From a virus, in IMG/VR virus record IMGVR_UViG_3300033153_008740, positions 1 through 25,528 of that record: 25,528 nucleotides of DNA, one strand, 5' to 3'. The position numbers were made by a program, and so were the translations under genes. The notes beneath the pieces were generated by a model. It did no database searches, was not told where the DNA came from, and saw nothing but the letters and a program-made list of their open reading frames with translations. Below are positions 15,681-24,587 of this stretch, piece by piece (the stretch's first letter is position 1; every line of letters begins with the position of its first letter).

Positions 15681-16567
15681 TGCCAAAGAAATTAACAACA
15701 AAAGAATTTGTAAAAAAAGTTATTTATAAAAATTCTCAAACTAAAATAGATATTAAATGTTTAAATCATGGAGTTTTTAAACAAACTCCTAATAATCATA
15801 TTTCACAAAATCAAGGCTGTCCTATTTGTGCAGGAAATAAAAAAAATAGTATTAATGAATTTATACAAAATTCTAAAAATATTCATGGAAATAAATATGA
15901 TTATTCATTAATTAATTATAAAAATAACAAAACGAAAGTTAAAATTATATGCAAAAAACATGGAGAATTTATTCAAAAGCCGTGTGACCATATAAATCAA
16001 AAACAAGGATGCCCAAGGTGTGTTGGACTAGGAAGGACTACTCAAGATTTTATAAATGATGCGTCTGAAAAACACGAAGATAAATACAATTATTCAAAAG
16101 TTGTTTATAAAAAATATAATAAACATATTGATATAATATGTCCAATACATGGGAAATTTAAACAAAAGCCTTATATACACCTTATGGGTTCTGGGTGTCA
16201 AAAATGCTCAGAATCTAAAGGAGAAAGAAAAGTGGCTTTATTTTTAAAGAAAAATAATGTAAATTTTGAAAGGCAAAAGGTTTTTAATGATTGTAGAAAC
16301 TTTAAAACAAATAGACATCTTAAATTTGATTTCTATTTACCAGATTATAACACTTGTATAGAATATGATGGAGAATATCATTATGAACCTTGGAGGTTGT
16401 ATTTTGACAAATCTGTAGCAAAAATAAAATTTGAAGAAATGAAACAAAGAGATGAGATAAAGAATAAGTATTGTTCAGGCAATAATATAGGACTCTTAAG
16501 AATTCCATATTTTGAAATTAAAAATATTGATAAAATTATTTCTGATTATTTATATAAAAACAATTAA
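15680..16567 (+). CDS. Free-standing homing-type endonuclease: three zinc ribbons plus PD-(D/E)XK nuclease
   Basis: A 295-residue protein. It has three zinc-ribbon-like units with CxxH...CxxC ligands: C27/H30/C47/C50, C91/H94/C111/C114 and C154/H157/C173/C176. Units 2 and 3 carry the full HGxKYxYS lead-in; unit 1 lacks about 16 residues of it. The C-terminal domain looks like a Vsr/PD-(D/E)XK-type nuclease: GERKVALFLKK with E182, KFDFYLPDYN with D217, and CIEYDGEYHY with E228, D230 and H234 as likely metal and catalytic residues. This architecture is typical of phage-borne free-standing homing endonucleases, which cut intron- or insertion-lacking alleles and spread their own gene. It interrupts a run of structural genes and is visibly richer in A-runs and Lys/Asn codons than its neighbours, consistent with separate acquisition. 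It is not itself a virion gene. Confidence 0.87.
   Translation: MPKKLTTKEFVKKVIYKNSQTKIDIKCLNHGVFKQTPNNHISQNQGCPICAGNKKNSINEFIQNSKNIHGNKYDYSLINYKNNKTKVKIICKKHGEFIQKPCDHINQKQGCPRCVGLGRTTQDFINDASEKHEDKYNYSKVVYKKYNKHIDIICPIHGKFKQKPYIHLMGSGCQKCSESKGERKVALFLKKNNVNFERQKVFNDCRNFKTNRHLKFDFYLPDYNTCIEYDGEYHYEPWRLYFDKSVAKIKFEEMKQRDEIKNKYCSGNNIGLLRIPYFEIKNIDKIISDYLYKNN
16547..16560 (+). promoter_or_regulatory. TATTTATATAAAAA motif inside the 3' end of the endonuclease gene
   Basis: A copy of the shared motif, with the core ending 15 bases before the ATG at 16570. It overlaps the last codons of the endonuclease, so the downstream gene appears to keep its own promoter despite the insertion. Confidence 0.55.
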
Positions 16568-16569
16568 TT

Positions 16570-17445
16570 ATGGCAGTAGGTACTTATGGGTCTGTTAAGT
16601 TGGCAGACTGCGACTTTAACGATGTTGATGTTCTTTATTCTTATTCACCTAATAGAGAGTCTTTAGGAGACGTTCAATTTAAACCACTTTTTAATAGCGT
16701 TACAAATAACGAATTTAGAAAAATGCTTGGTGGAGATGGTGGATACAAACTAAGATTGCCTGCATCCATTTTTAATAAGCTTGGATTTTACTTACTTCAG
16801 ATAAGACCAAAAATTTTTCAGACAGAAATTGTTGACTGTTCTTTTGTAATCACAAATAATGATACAGAAATTCAAATTTCAAAGAAAGGGATTGTAATAC
16901 CAAAATTACAATTTCAAAGTACGGGAGCTCTTACTGGATACCAATTAGAATATTTTGATGATAATAATGTGAAGATTAAAAACTTCCATAGAATCATTAC
17001 AAGCTCTGACCTTGTTTCTGTTAATCCAAATAACAATACAACAAACAATAGTTCTACAACTTATGTTTTAGACCCTAATGGAAATCAATTATTTCTTACA
17101 CTTACTCCAGATGAAGCAAGTCTTCTTACAAGCCAGGTTAGTCCTGACCTTGGAAAATCTGGACAACAAATCCTGTTATCGAATACATTTTTTGATGCAG
17201 AGATGATTGAAATTGAGATGGTTGACCAAAGTATTAAAACACTTAGTTATGCTCTTTATGGAGAATCTACAAGAGACCTTGAAAATGGAGTTTACTCTAT
17301 CTTTGATGAAAATGGAAATCTTTATAAGCAATACAATTTACTTACTAGAAAGAAAGTTACTAGTGATGGTAGAGTTGATATTAAGGAAGAAAGAGATAAT
17401 ATCAATAGAACTCAAACATTCTTCAACCTTTCTCAAGGTATTTAA
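16570..17445 (+). CDS. Unknown virion/tail protein
   Basis: A 291-residue protein starting 2 bases after the endonuclease stop and behind a motif copy. The N-terminal 95 residues (GSVKLADCDFNDVDVLYSY, KLRLPASIFNKLGFYLLQI) look like a compact beta domain. A Gln/Asn/Thr-rich linker at about 152-165 (NPNNNTTNNSSTTYVLDP) joins it to a second half ending KVTSDGRVDIKEERDNINRT, likely helical near the end. I cannot name the family. Domain layout and neighbours suggest a tail or baseplate accessory protein. Its TAA is one base from the 3' end of the convergent minus-strand fibre gene, leaving no room for a terminator. Confidence 0.72.
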   Translation: MAVGTYGSVKLADCDFNDVDVLYSYSPNRESLGDVQFKPLFNSVTNNEFRKMLGGDGGYKLRLPASIFNKLGFYLLQIRPKIFQTEIVDCSFVITNNDTEIQISKKGIVIPKLQFQSTGALTGYQLEYFDDNNVKIKNFHRIITSSDLVSVNPNNNTTNNSSTTYVLDPNGNQLFLTLTPDEASLLTSQVSPDLGKSGQQILLSNTFFDAEMIEIEMVDQSIKTLSYALYGESTRDLENGVYSIFDENGNLYKQYNLLTRKKVTSDGRVDIKEERDNINRTQTFFNLSQGI

Positions 17446-17446
17446 T

Positions 17447-18286
17447 TTAGATTATAATCCAATCAGAAGCAGTACCTCCAGTATTGTACATTATTCTGTT
17501 TAATGAACCACCACTAAAGAACATTCTACCTGCAACAGCGCTTGGAAGAGTTGTTTGTGGATTATAATCTATATATTCATCTGTATATAATCTTTGAGTA
17601 TATGCAGTATCTTCAATTGTTGCAGTTATCCCTGAGCCTGCTAATATAGAAGACCTAAATGAAGATGGGTCTATAGAATTTGTTGAACCTGCTAAAATAG
17701 AGGAATTAGTTGCCCCTGCATTATTACCACTTCCATTATTAGGTATAATAGCATTAACTCCTGTTGATGCAGACCAAAGATTTCCTCCAGTTGTTGAGAA
17801 TATAGTATAAAGGTCTGTGTTTGCAGAGTAAATAACTCCATTACCATTACCTCCAGAGAAGTTTGCCCATGCGCTCATATAAATACCATCTTCAACTGTT
17901 ATTGGGTCATAACTACCAACTGAAGGATTATTAAACCCTCTTAGTGTTGTTAAATTAATTGTTTGTGCAGATATTGTTGTTGCACTAATTGAGTTTAATA
18001 TAATATCGTCAAGAAGACTTATAACTGGAAGGGTCCCTGTTCCACCAGTTGACATATTTGTTCCTGGTTGAACTCTTGTGATGTCATTCCCATCTGCAGC
18101 TGTTAAGAATATATTATAAAGGTCGGTTCCACCTGAAGTAATAGTTCCACCACCAGTACCAGCAGATAAGTTTCCACCAGAATCTAGCACTACATTATTA
18201 AATTGTGCAGTACCGCTAAAAGCGCTGTTTATTGCCTTTCTACCTGCTCCAAAGGTGACACCCGTTGCTATTAATTCTCCAGTCAT
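17447..18286 (-). CDS. Tail fibre protein
   Basis: A 279-residue Gly/Ser/Thr/Asn-rich protein on the minus strand. Internal repeats are visible: TDLYNIF at 54-60 and TDLYTIF at 157-163, and SSILAG at 195-200 and 212-217, the latter resembling the GSxN-type coil repeats of trimeric fibres and adhesins. The C-terminus AVAGRMFFSGGSLNRIMY followed by SDWIII matches the AxxGRxYF...L.xYNGT.W end common to phage fibre tips. It is the last gene of the leftward operon 22382-17447, with a motif copy 16 bases upstream that could give separate expression. It most likely contributes to host recognition. Chaperone or receptor partners are not evident. Confidence 0.72.
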   Translation of the reverse strand: MTGELIATGVTFGAGRKAINSAFSGTAQFNNVVLDSGGNLSAGTGGGTITSGGTDLYNIFLTAADGNDITRVQPGTNMSTGGTGTLPVISLLDDIILNSISATTISAQTINLTTLRGFNNPSVGSYDPITVEDGIYMSAWANFSGGNGNGVIYSANTDLYTIFSTTGGNLWSASTGVNAIIPNNGSGNNAGATNSSILAGSTNSIDPSSFRSSILAGSGITATIEDTAYTQRLYTDEYIDYNPQTTLPSAVAGRMFFSGGSLNRIMYNTGGTASDWIII

Positions 18287-18296
18287 TTTTATATTA

Positions 18297-18310
18297 GTTT
18301 CTTATAAATA
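18297..18310 (-). promoter_or_regulatory. TATTTATAAGAAAC motif upstream of the tail fibre gene
   Basis: Read on the minus strand, the TATTTATA core ends 16 bases before the ATG at 18286, in a 30-base gap. It suggests the fibre gene can be transcribed apart from the two genes upstream of it. Confidence 0.5.
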
Positions 18311-18316
18311 GTTTCT

Positions 18317-19981
18317 TTAATATTTAATTATATCATTTTCTTTCACAGCCCAAATATCATAATCATTATCCCAAGCAATTTCAATATAAAAGTCTAAATT
18401 TGTATCTGAACTCACAACAACTTGTCTACTATCTGCAACGTACCCTCTATAAGTTGTATTAAGTGTGTATGTACCTGCTTCTAATGAAGTGAATACAAAT
18501 CCACCACTTGCGTCAGTTGATTGTGTTATAAAGCTTGCATTAGGATATATAAGAGTCATTGAAGCTCCATCTATTGTACTTCCAGTTACTGTACCGCTAA
18601 GTACATAGTCTGCAAGAATACTTTCAGAATCAAGAGATGGTGGAGTTACAAGTCCAGCAATGTCAATTGAGTATGGACTATCAGATTCTGTAAACACAAA
18701 TGTATTGATTGGATTCGTTTGTGTACATATACTTTTATATTCAGAGAAAGTAACAACACTTTGTCTTACATCATATATATTTTTAAGCACCTTTACATTA
18801 CCAACCCTATACAACAAGCACTGGCCCGTCTTAAGAGAAGTTTGAAATTTTCTAATGGTCTTAGATGCTGTGAATTCTGTATCAGGACTCTTTGTCTTAC
18901 TCACAGCCTCTTCTTTAAAATCATCTGACTTAGGAATAGGGTATGAAAATATAGTACCAGTAAATCCTGTGTCTCCAGTATTGTAAGTTATTTGAACTAA
19001 GTATTCATCAGCCCCTTCTCCATTTGACCAGAATATCTCTGGAGTAAATGTATCAATTTGTCCATCTGGCGAAGGGTATTCAATAATTGGTTTATCTGGA
19101 ACTTCAAAGTATGAAAAATATTCACCTGCAGCAAAGTTAAGACCAGCAAATTCACCTCTATCAATATTTTGTCTATCTGTTGTTGTTTCAGTAACAGTTA
19201 CAGATTTATAAGCATCACCATCAACTACTCTACCAGCATCATTAATTGATTTAACGTCTTTCAATCCAGTAGTAGAAGTTCTATTAAATATGAAATTTGT
19301 ATCTACTATATATTGGTCTCTATCTTGATATAATTCTTGCTTATGCTCTCCAAGATTTTTAATATATTGTTCAGGTTGGAAGTCATAAATATTTGTTGTT
19401 ATACCAGTTGTTGCTGCTGTAATTGAAATCACAGGAATAAGAAGTTGACTTTGAAGGTCAGCTATTGTAGGGTTTGTAACTTTACCAGCATTTCTATTAG
19501 CAGTTTTGCTATCAGTCTTCCTAGAAGAATTAATAGTATTTTTAAGTTCACTAATATTTCTTCTTATTGTTTTAATTTTAACTTCACCAGTGACTTCATC
19601 AACCTCTTCAATAGTTTCTACTATATCATTTTCTGATTGAATTGTTTCATCGCTTTCCGTTTTAAGACCGTCTTGAATAGTACTATACATATCCCAACTG
19701 ATTCTATAAATGTCATGTTTTATAAAAGTGTCTGGACCAAAACTATCTGTATTTTCGCTGAAATCATATCTTATGAAAGGTTTTACAAGACTTGTAAATA
19801 TAGCAAGAGGATTTTGTCCATAGTAATCTGTTGTTCCACCAACTGTTGAGTATTGTGGAACCTCAAATATAAATGGAGAAATAATAGATTCAGAAGAATC
19901 ATAATAAATATTATGAGTAAAACTTTGAACTACGCTATCTTCGTCTCCAGTTGTTGATTTTTTTGATTCTCTATATATCAT
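18317..19981 (-). CDS. Virion protein with FN3-like and carboxypeptidase-regulatory-like domains
   Basis: A 554-residue protein. Residues 1-295 are unassigned, with a Lys/Glu-rich stretch at 105-165. Residues about 296-412 look FN3-like (PDKPIIEYPSPDG, FTPEIFWSNGEGADEYLVQI). Residues about 459-533 form a carboxypeptidase-regulatory-like sandwich (YVLSGTVTGSTIDGASMTLI, DASGGFVFTSLEAGTYTLN, YRGYVADSRQVVV), a module used for binding and spacing in surface proteins. It starts one base after the stop of the gpI-like gene with no motif between them, so the two are probably one transcript. It likely links baseplate to fibre; no catalytic motif is visible. Confidence 0.75.
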   Translation of the reverse strand: MIYRESKKSTTGDEDSVVQSFTHNIYYDSSESIISPFIFEVPQYSTVGGTTDYYGQNPLAIFTSLVKPFIRYDFSENTDSFGPDTFIKHDIYRISWDMYSTIQDGLKTESDETIQSENDIVETIEEVDEVTGEVKIKTIRRNISELKNTINSSRKTDSKTANRNAGKVTNPTIADLQSQLLIPVISITAATTGITTNIYDFQPEQYIKNLGEHKQELYQDRDQYIVDTNFIFNRTSTTGLKDVKSINDAGRVVDGDAYKSVTVTETTTDRQNIDRGEFAGLNFAAGEYFSYFEVPDKPIIEYPSPDGQIDTFTPEIFWSNGEGADEYLVQITYNTGDTGFTGTIFSYPIPKSDDFKEEAVSKTKSPDTEFTASKTIRKFQTSLKTGQCLLYRVGNVKVLKNIYDVRQSVVTFSEYKSICTQTNPINTFVFTESDSPYSIDIAGLVTPPSLDSESILADYVLSGTVTGSTIDGASMTLIYPNASFITQSTDASGGFVFTSLEAGTYTLNTTYRGYVADSRQVVVSSDTNLDFYIEIAWDNDYDIWAVKENDIIKY

Positions 19982-19982
19982 A

Positions 19983-22382
19983 TTATGGCAATGGTGTTTG
20001 AGTTACTTGTGTAATTGGTATTTGAATAACCCCATCCATATCGAATGTATCAATTTCAGATGAAAGATTATTTTGATTAACATATCCAACAATTTTAACA
20101 GCAGTTATAGATGGATTTATACCTTGACTAACTCCACTATTTATTACTATTGGAGTAAGAGAATCTTGTAAGAAATCATTAATAACTGAATTTACTTGAA
20201 CAGGTGTAATAACTGGTCTTATTTCTGGTGGTAGAGATACTTGGAATTCTGAGCCATCATTAATCCCTTCTTTATAGACAAATCTTTGTCTATGAAATAT
20301 TGTGTTTCTATAAACTGTACCATGTTCAAGAATTGATGTAGCAGGAATTAATTGAAATAAATAATCGTTAAAATTAACTTCTAACAAATTAAGATAAGCT
20401 TCAAGTTTTTTAATTGTAAGTCGATTAGATATTGGTTGAGAAAGATAGAAATAATTCAAATATATTCTCTTAAGTTCTGGGTAACCCCAAGAAGTATGAA
20501 CTTGAGAATTTGTCTTTCTGTTTCTAGTCTCTATGTTCGATGAATATATGTATTTAATATAATCGTTAAGAGTCATTCCAGTTATTGAAGATGGATTAAC
20601 AAAATCACAATTAGGAATTGCATATTCGAAAGGAACTGTATTAGCACTAAACGGAGGAGCTAGAGGACTTCCCCATACCCAGCAAGTACCGCTCAATTGA
20701 TACCATTCAAAAACATCACACTCTACACCCTTTGCAGGGTCTAGTCTTGCCACTACCTCTTTTGTGTTTACTACATTTTCACTACCAGTGAATGCAGTCA
20801 ATCCAACTTGAACCTTTACATTGTCAGCCCTCTTGATTGGATTAAATTCTGGCCTCCATTGATTAATATATCTTTGTCCATCACCTCTTCCTTTTCCGCC
20901 TTCTTGGAAAATGTACTGGCTTGTATCATAGTTTATAAATCCTCTTGAATTTGATTTGCTAACAGAATTATTTGGCCCTACTGAAGAAGTAAGTGTTGAA
21001 TTTATATCATACACAAATTCATCAAAAGAAATAAGACAATCTGGAGCTCCAATCAATTTAAAAATAAATTGAATTGCGTCTCTAGTTCCTTTCTTTTTAT
21101 AAAGCCAGTTTATGTTAACCAATATTCTTCTCCAAATTTCTACATTGTAATATGCAAAAGAATTTTGTTCAGAATTTTCATCATCTGCCAGGTATTCAAA
21201 AAGGTCTATCTCACTAAAAGAGCTTGACAGCTTCCATCCAAGCAAGTTACTAAGTTTTACTAAAAACTTATCAGGAATATTTTCTTCCCCATCATATGTT
21301 ATCGTATGACCATATGCTATGTTGTCTATAAAGTTTTTGATTTCATCAAACTGTTTTGCGTATGAAGAAATAAGCTTTTTATAAATCTCTGTATCAGTAT
21401 CAAAATCAAGATAGTTTTCTGGTATTACGGTTTTAATCATAATATCTGTCTTATCTAAATCAACATTCCCAGCCAGAAGAAGTATGTTATCTTTATAAGC
21501 ATCAAACGCAGAACCATCTGTATCAGGATTAAATCCATCTATTGTTTTTGGCCAAGGCACTATGTATGTGAAATCCCTTTTCTCGTCATCAACATCTGGA
21601 ATATCAAATCTACCACTATACAATAATTGATTTTCAAGTCTTGATAATTGTAATTTATAATTAGTAAATCTTTCTCTTGATGGTCTAATGTATATTGGAG
21701 CAGTAGATGTTGTTGTTGAAGTCCCTGTTAATAAACTACCTAATATTGTAAATTCAAGAACTGGAGTTGTACCCCCAGTGTAAGAATACGATTCAATTTT
21801 ATAAGTTTCTGTTTCCCCACTCACCTGAATTTCAAACATGTTTGTTTGAGTCATCAAGCTATATTGATTTCCAACTGTTGAACCTGAATTGAAAAATATA
21901 GAACCTTGATTAGTTATTACACTTGATGGGATTTTAAAATTAGCAGTCACCCCGCCAGTTGTTGCATTGTATGTTTGACTATAATCATATACTGTATTAC
22001 TAACTCCGTCATCATATGCAAGAGCTGCATACGGGAAGTTGTCAAGTACATTATTTATAGAACGTGCTATTTCTGTATAGAATGAACCAAAATAAGAATA
22101 ACTATGAGGGTCAGAATTTAATGGCTTAAGCTCATTGTTTTGAATTGATGTATATGTTGTAGGATTAAAATCAGTCGCTCCAAGATTTTCTAGTGTAGAA
22201 AATGGAGTAAAACTAAGGTTTTTAGAATCTCCTGTTATGTTGTCTGGCTCGCTACTTCTCTCTATTCTATAGTCACCAAAAGTAAAGATAGCCTCAGAAC
22301 TCGTATTAGGAAATCTAAGGTCTTGCCCAGGCCTAAATGCTACTGATAAAGTGTTTGCTGTATTTACTGGTGTTGATGCCAT
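19983..22382 (-). CDS. Baseplate/tail protein with P2 gpI-like (TIGR02242-like) domain
   Basis: A 799-residue protein, first gene of the leftward operon. Residues about 335-450 carry the tail protein I signature seen in P2 gpI, T4-like wedge proteins and extracellular contractile systems: IPDKFLVKLSNLLGWKL, then WRRILVNINWLYKKKGTRDA and IQFIFKLIGAP, that is, LxxLxxxLGW followed by WLYxxKGTxxAIxxxxxLxG. The first 330 residues are beta-rich and Ser/Thr/Gly-rich; the C-terminal ~330 include SSITGMTLNDYIKYIYSS and repeated polar segments. In relatives this domain joins the wedge to tail fibres. It is far longer than P2 gpI (about 180 residues), so the flanks are additions. A motif copy lies 14 bases upstream. 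Confidence 0.8.
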   Translation of the reverse strand: MASTPVNTANTLSVAFRPGQDLRFPNTSSEAIFTFGDYRIERSSEPDNITGDSKNLSFTPFSTLENLGATDFNPTTYTSIQNNELKPLNSDPHSYSYFGSFYTEIARSINNVLDNFPYAALAYDDGVSNTVYDYSQTYNATTGGVTANFKIPSSVITNQGSIFFNSGSTVGNQYSLMTQTNMFEIQVSGETETYKIESYSYTGGTTPVLEFTILGSLLTGTSTTTSTAPIYIRPSRERFTNYKLQLSRLENQLLYSGRFDIPDVDDEKRDFTYIVPWPKTIDGFNPDTDGSAFDAYKDNILLLAGNVDLDKTDIMIKTVIPENYLDFDTDTEIYKKLISSYAKQFDEIKNFIDNIAYGHTITYDGEENIPDKFLVKLSNLLGWKLSSSFSEIDLFEYLADDENSEQNSFAYYNVEIWRRILVNINWLYKKKGTRDAIQFIFKLIGAPDCLISFDEFVYDINSTLTSSVGPNNSVSKSNSRGFINYDTSQYIFQEGGKGRGDGQRYINQWRPEFNPIKRADNVKVQVGLTAFTGSENVVNTKEVVARLDPAKGVECDVFEWYQLSGTCWVWGSPLAPPFSANTVPFEYAIPNCDFVNPSSITGMTLNDYIKYIYSSNIETRNRKTNSQVHTSWGYPELKRIYLNYFYLSQPISNRLTIKKLEAYLNLLEVNFNDYLFQLIPATSILEHGTVYRNTIFHRQRFVYKEGINDGSEFQVSLPPEIRPVITPVQVNSVINDFLQDSLTPIVINSGVSQGINPSITAVKIVGYVNQNNLSSEIDTFDMDGVIQIPITQVTQTPLP

Positions 22383-22471
22383 TCAAAAGGTTTTATAATA
22401 AATATTAGCGAAAAACTTTTTGAATGTAAATAGAAAATTTCTTTTTATCTAAAACTATTTATTTTTGAATG
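22380..22471. repeat. 9-base inverted repeat and third direct copy in divergent region
   Basis: CATTCAAAA at 22380-22388 is the exact inverse of TTTTGAATG at 22418-22426, and a third TTTTGAATG lies at 22463-22471. The left arm covers the start codon of the gpI-like gene. The arrangement surrounds the leftward motif and could be an operator, but is short enough to arise by chance in AT-rich sequence. Confidence 0.45.
22391..22404 (-). promoter_or_regulatory. TATTTATTATAAAA motif upstream of the gpI-like gene
   Basis: A one-mismatch core (TATTTATT) read on the minus strand, ending 14 bases before the ATG at 22382. It lies between the arms of the 9-base inverted repeat at 22380-22388 and 22418-22426. 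Confidence 0.5.
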
Positions 22472-22495
22472 ATAATTAAATAAATTTTATCGTTC

Positions 22496-22509
22496 TATTT
22501 ATATAAAAT
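22496..22509 (+). promoter_or_regulatory. TATTTATATAAAAT motif upstream of the 678-residue fibre protein gene
   Basis: The core ends 29 bases before the ATG at 22533, the longest spacing of the set, followed by an A-rich leader. It is the rightward member of the 150-base divergent region 22383-22532, which otherwise holds only the repeats described. Confidence 0.55.
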
Positions 22510-22532
22510 ACTGAAGATTAAAAACAAAAAAT

Positions 22533-24569
22533 ATGTCGTATCTACCAAACGAGCCAACAACTTTTATCAATATAAAGCTCACCGATGAGGGAAGAAGACT
22601 TTTATCATTAGGTCAACTTACTTTTGACAAAGCTGTATTGTCTGATAGAGAAGTTAATTATGGCATAGATAGAACTGGCGCATATGATATAGGATGTCTA
22701 AATAGAATTATAGCACCTAAAGATGATGCACCAACATTTGCACAACCTCTTAGTTATGATGGTTCAAGTGCATTTACTATAACTGTAGGTTCTGCAGCGC
22801 AGACAATAACTGCAGCAACAGAATCAACTGGTTTCTTTACTGGAACAACAAATAATTGGGCTATAGATTTTGATGAATACAGAGGATTTAATTCAATATC
22901 TTATTCTGGAGGTGCTCCAGATGGAACAAATGTAGTTACAGTTCAAAACCTTGCTGGTTCATATTTCCCAACAGGAGGAGAATTAATTTATATCCCTTGG
23001 GAACCAATTCAAAATAGCGGTAAGACAAATGACACATCAACTTTAACATATTCTGCTAATCCTACAAACGACTTATGGTATAGAGTTCTTTCTGCGGATA
23101 CTGGAGCAACAACAGTAACTCTTGATAGAAATATTCCAAACTTTGGAGGAAGCGCAATTACTACATCTCAAGAAATAAATACTTATTTTTATCCATATAA
23201 TGGAGTTGAAACTTATTATGGTTCTGCATCTACAGTTAATGCTAAGGTTTGGAATATGAACATTATTAGGACAAGTTCAGTAGAGGGTACAAACTCTACA
23301 ATAAGCGGATATACAACATACGGTTCAATTCAATATAATGGTACTAAACAATATCTTGGATTCGGAGACGACACAAGACAAGTAGGCGTTATTCACTATA
23401 CAAATGAATACACAGGAAACACATATGCTGAGCAATTAGTAGAGAAATCTGTTGTTGTAGATATTCCAAATATCATGTGGCACAGATATTCAGCAACAGC
23501 TGGACAAGGAACTACTCATGGGCTGAGGCTTTATGATACAGTAGGTTCAACAATATTTGATTCAATCTCACAAACAACATATAGAGAATTAAGAGATGGT
23601 AACTCCACTACTAACGCTGTTGTTGGTAGAGTTTATCATAAATTAAAAATGATTGTTATAACTGACTCTGAATTACTAACAGCTATATCATATAAATCAA
23701 ACAGGTCATATACATTACCTGCTTTAAATATTGATGCATCTTCAGTTCCAAAAGCTCCACTTACAAGTTCAAACGCTACTGGAATTTTAAAAACTGGATA
23801 TACTTATTTTGTAACTTACATCACAGAGAGCGATGCGGCATATGCTTCTGGAACATCTTATGGATACCCACAATCATTACCATGTCAATATATTCAACAA
23901 ATTGATGGCGATGTTGATAGTGTAGGAAATCCACAATATCTTAGAGGATATTTTAATACATCTTTCTTCCCATATCTTAGAGATTCAGTAGGAATGACTT
24001 CTTATTCAGGAACAGGATGGAATACAAACAAGGTTCAACTTTTAGTTAATAAAGTAAACTTGACAACAAGCCCTTCTGTAAACTTAGATACTATTCCGAC
24101 AGATGGATGGAGATTAGTTTCTACCACATCTGGAAATGGAATCTATACTGGAGGAACAAACTCTTTAACTATTTCTGCAGCAGACATGTCATTAAATCAA
24201 TTTATAATCTCTCAAGAAGATTATGATAGCGGAACTACTTATGTATTAGATAATACATTCTACGATAATAATGATACATCTCTTAATGGTTTAACATTCG
24301 GTAGTGAATCATTTTTCTTTGGAAATATAACAGCCTCAATTTTGGCTACATCATATAAATCTGTAATGACAGTTTTAGTCCCTGACCAAAACTTCAATAC
24401 ATCAACTCAAAACTCTAGTTATAACTCTATATTAGATACAGATACGTTTATAACAGAAGTTGGAATATTAAATAATCAAAATAATCTTGTTGCAGTTGGT
24501 AAGCCTACTTATCCAATTAAGAAGAATGTATCAAGATATTTAGCATTTCAATTAGAAATAGATTTTTAA
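22533..24569 (+). CDS. Tail fibre/appendage protein with virion-attachment N-terminus
   Basis: A 678-residue protein. The N-terminus (SYLPNEP, LTDEGRRLL at 16-24, then AVLSDREVNYG) shares spacing with the next gene's product and probably docks both on the same tail site. The middle is Gly/Thr/Ser/Tyr-rich beta sequence. The C-terminus (FITEVGILNNQNNLVAVGKP followed by TYPIKK and a final FQLEIDF) matches a closing module I know from tail proteins of large myophages. No enzyme motif or membrane segment is visible. It has its own motif and A-rich leader and is followed after 41 bases by a second motif-bearing gene. An adhesin or appendage role is likely. Confidence 0.72.
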   Translation: MSYLPNEPTTFINIKLTDEGRRLLSLGQLTFDKAVLSDREVNYGIDRTGAYDIGCLNRIIAPKDDAPTFAQPLSYDGSSAFTITVGSAAQTITAATESTGFFTGTTNNWAIDFDEYRGFNSISYSGGAPDGTNVVTVQNLAGSYFPTGGELIYIPWEPIQNSGKTNDTSTLTYSANPTNDLWYRVLSADTGATTVTLDRNIPNFGGSAITTSQEINTYFYPYNGVETYYGSASTVNAKVWNMNIIRTSSVEGTNSTISGYTTYGSIQYNGTKQYLGFGDDTRQVGVIHYTNEYTGNTYAEQLVEKSVVVDIPNIMWHRYSATAGQGTTHGLRLYDTVGSTIFDSISQTTYRELRDGNSTTNAVVGRVYHKLKMIVITDSELLTAISYKSNRSYTLPALNIDASSVPKAPLTSSNATGILKTGYTYFVTYITESDAAYASGTSYGYPQSLPCQYIQQIDGDVDSVGNPQYLRGYFNTSFFPYLRDSVGMTSYSGTGWNTNKVQLLVNKVNLTTSPSVNLDTIPTDGWRLVSTTSGNGIYTGGTNSLTISAADMSLNQFIISQEDYDSGTTYVLDNTFYDNNDTSLNGLTFGSESFFFGNITASILATSYKSVMTVLVPDQNFNTSTQNSSYNSILDTDTFITEVGILNNQNNLVAVGKPTYPIKKNVSRYLAFQLEIDF

Positions 24570-24587
24570 GTTTTTTTTAAATTAAGA

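Noticed and set aside
15721-15728. Further TATTTATA copies inside genes (also 17878-17885 on the minus strand and 22052-22059)
   Set aside because: They lie inside coding sequence away from any start and lack the following T-A-A-A-A stretch at the two latter sites; expected background in AT-rich DNA.
15632-16569. Group I intron carrying the endonuclease
   Set aside because: The flanking genes have their own plausible ends and starts, the spacers are only 48 and 2 bases, and no intron core sequence fits; a free-standing endonuclease explains it.
17207-17503. 98-codon plus-strand frame overlapping the end of the 16570 gene and running into the convergent fibre gene
   Set aside because: It is out of frame with a well-supported gene and continues antisense through the fibre C-terminus; no slippery site or start signal supports it.
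17447-22382. Invertible tail-fibre cassette with site-specific recombinase
   Set aside because: No invertase gene in the window, and no long inverted repeats found at both ends of the minus-strand block; only the short repeats near 22380-22471 were seen.
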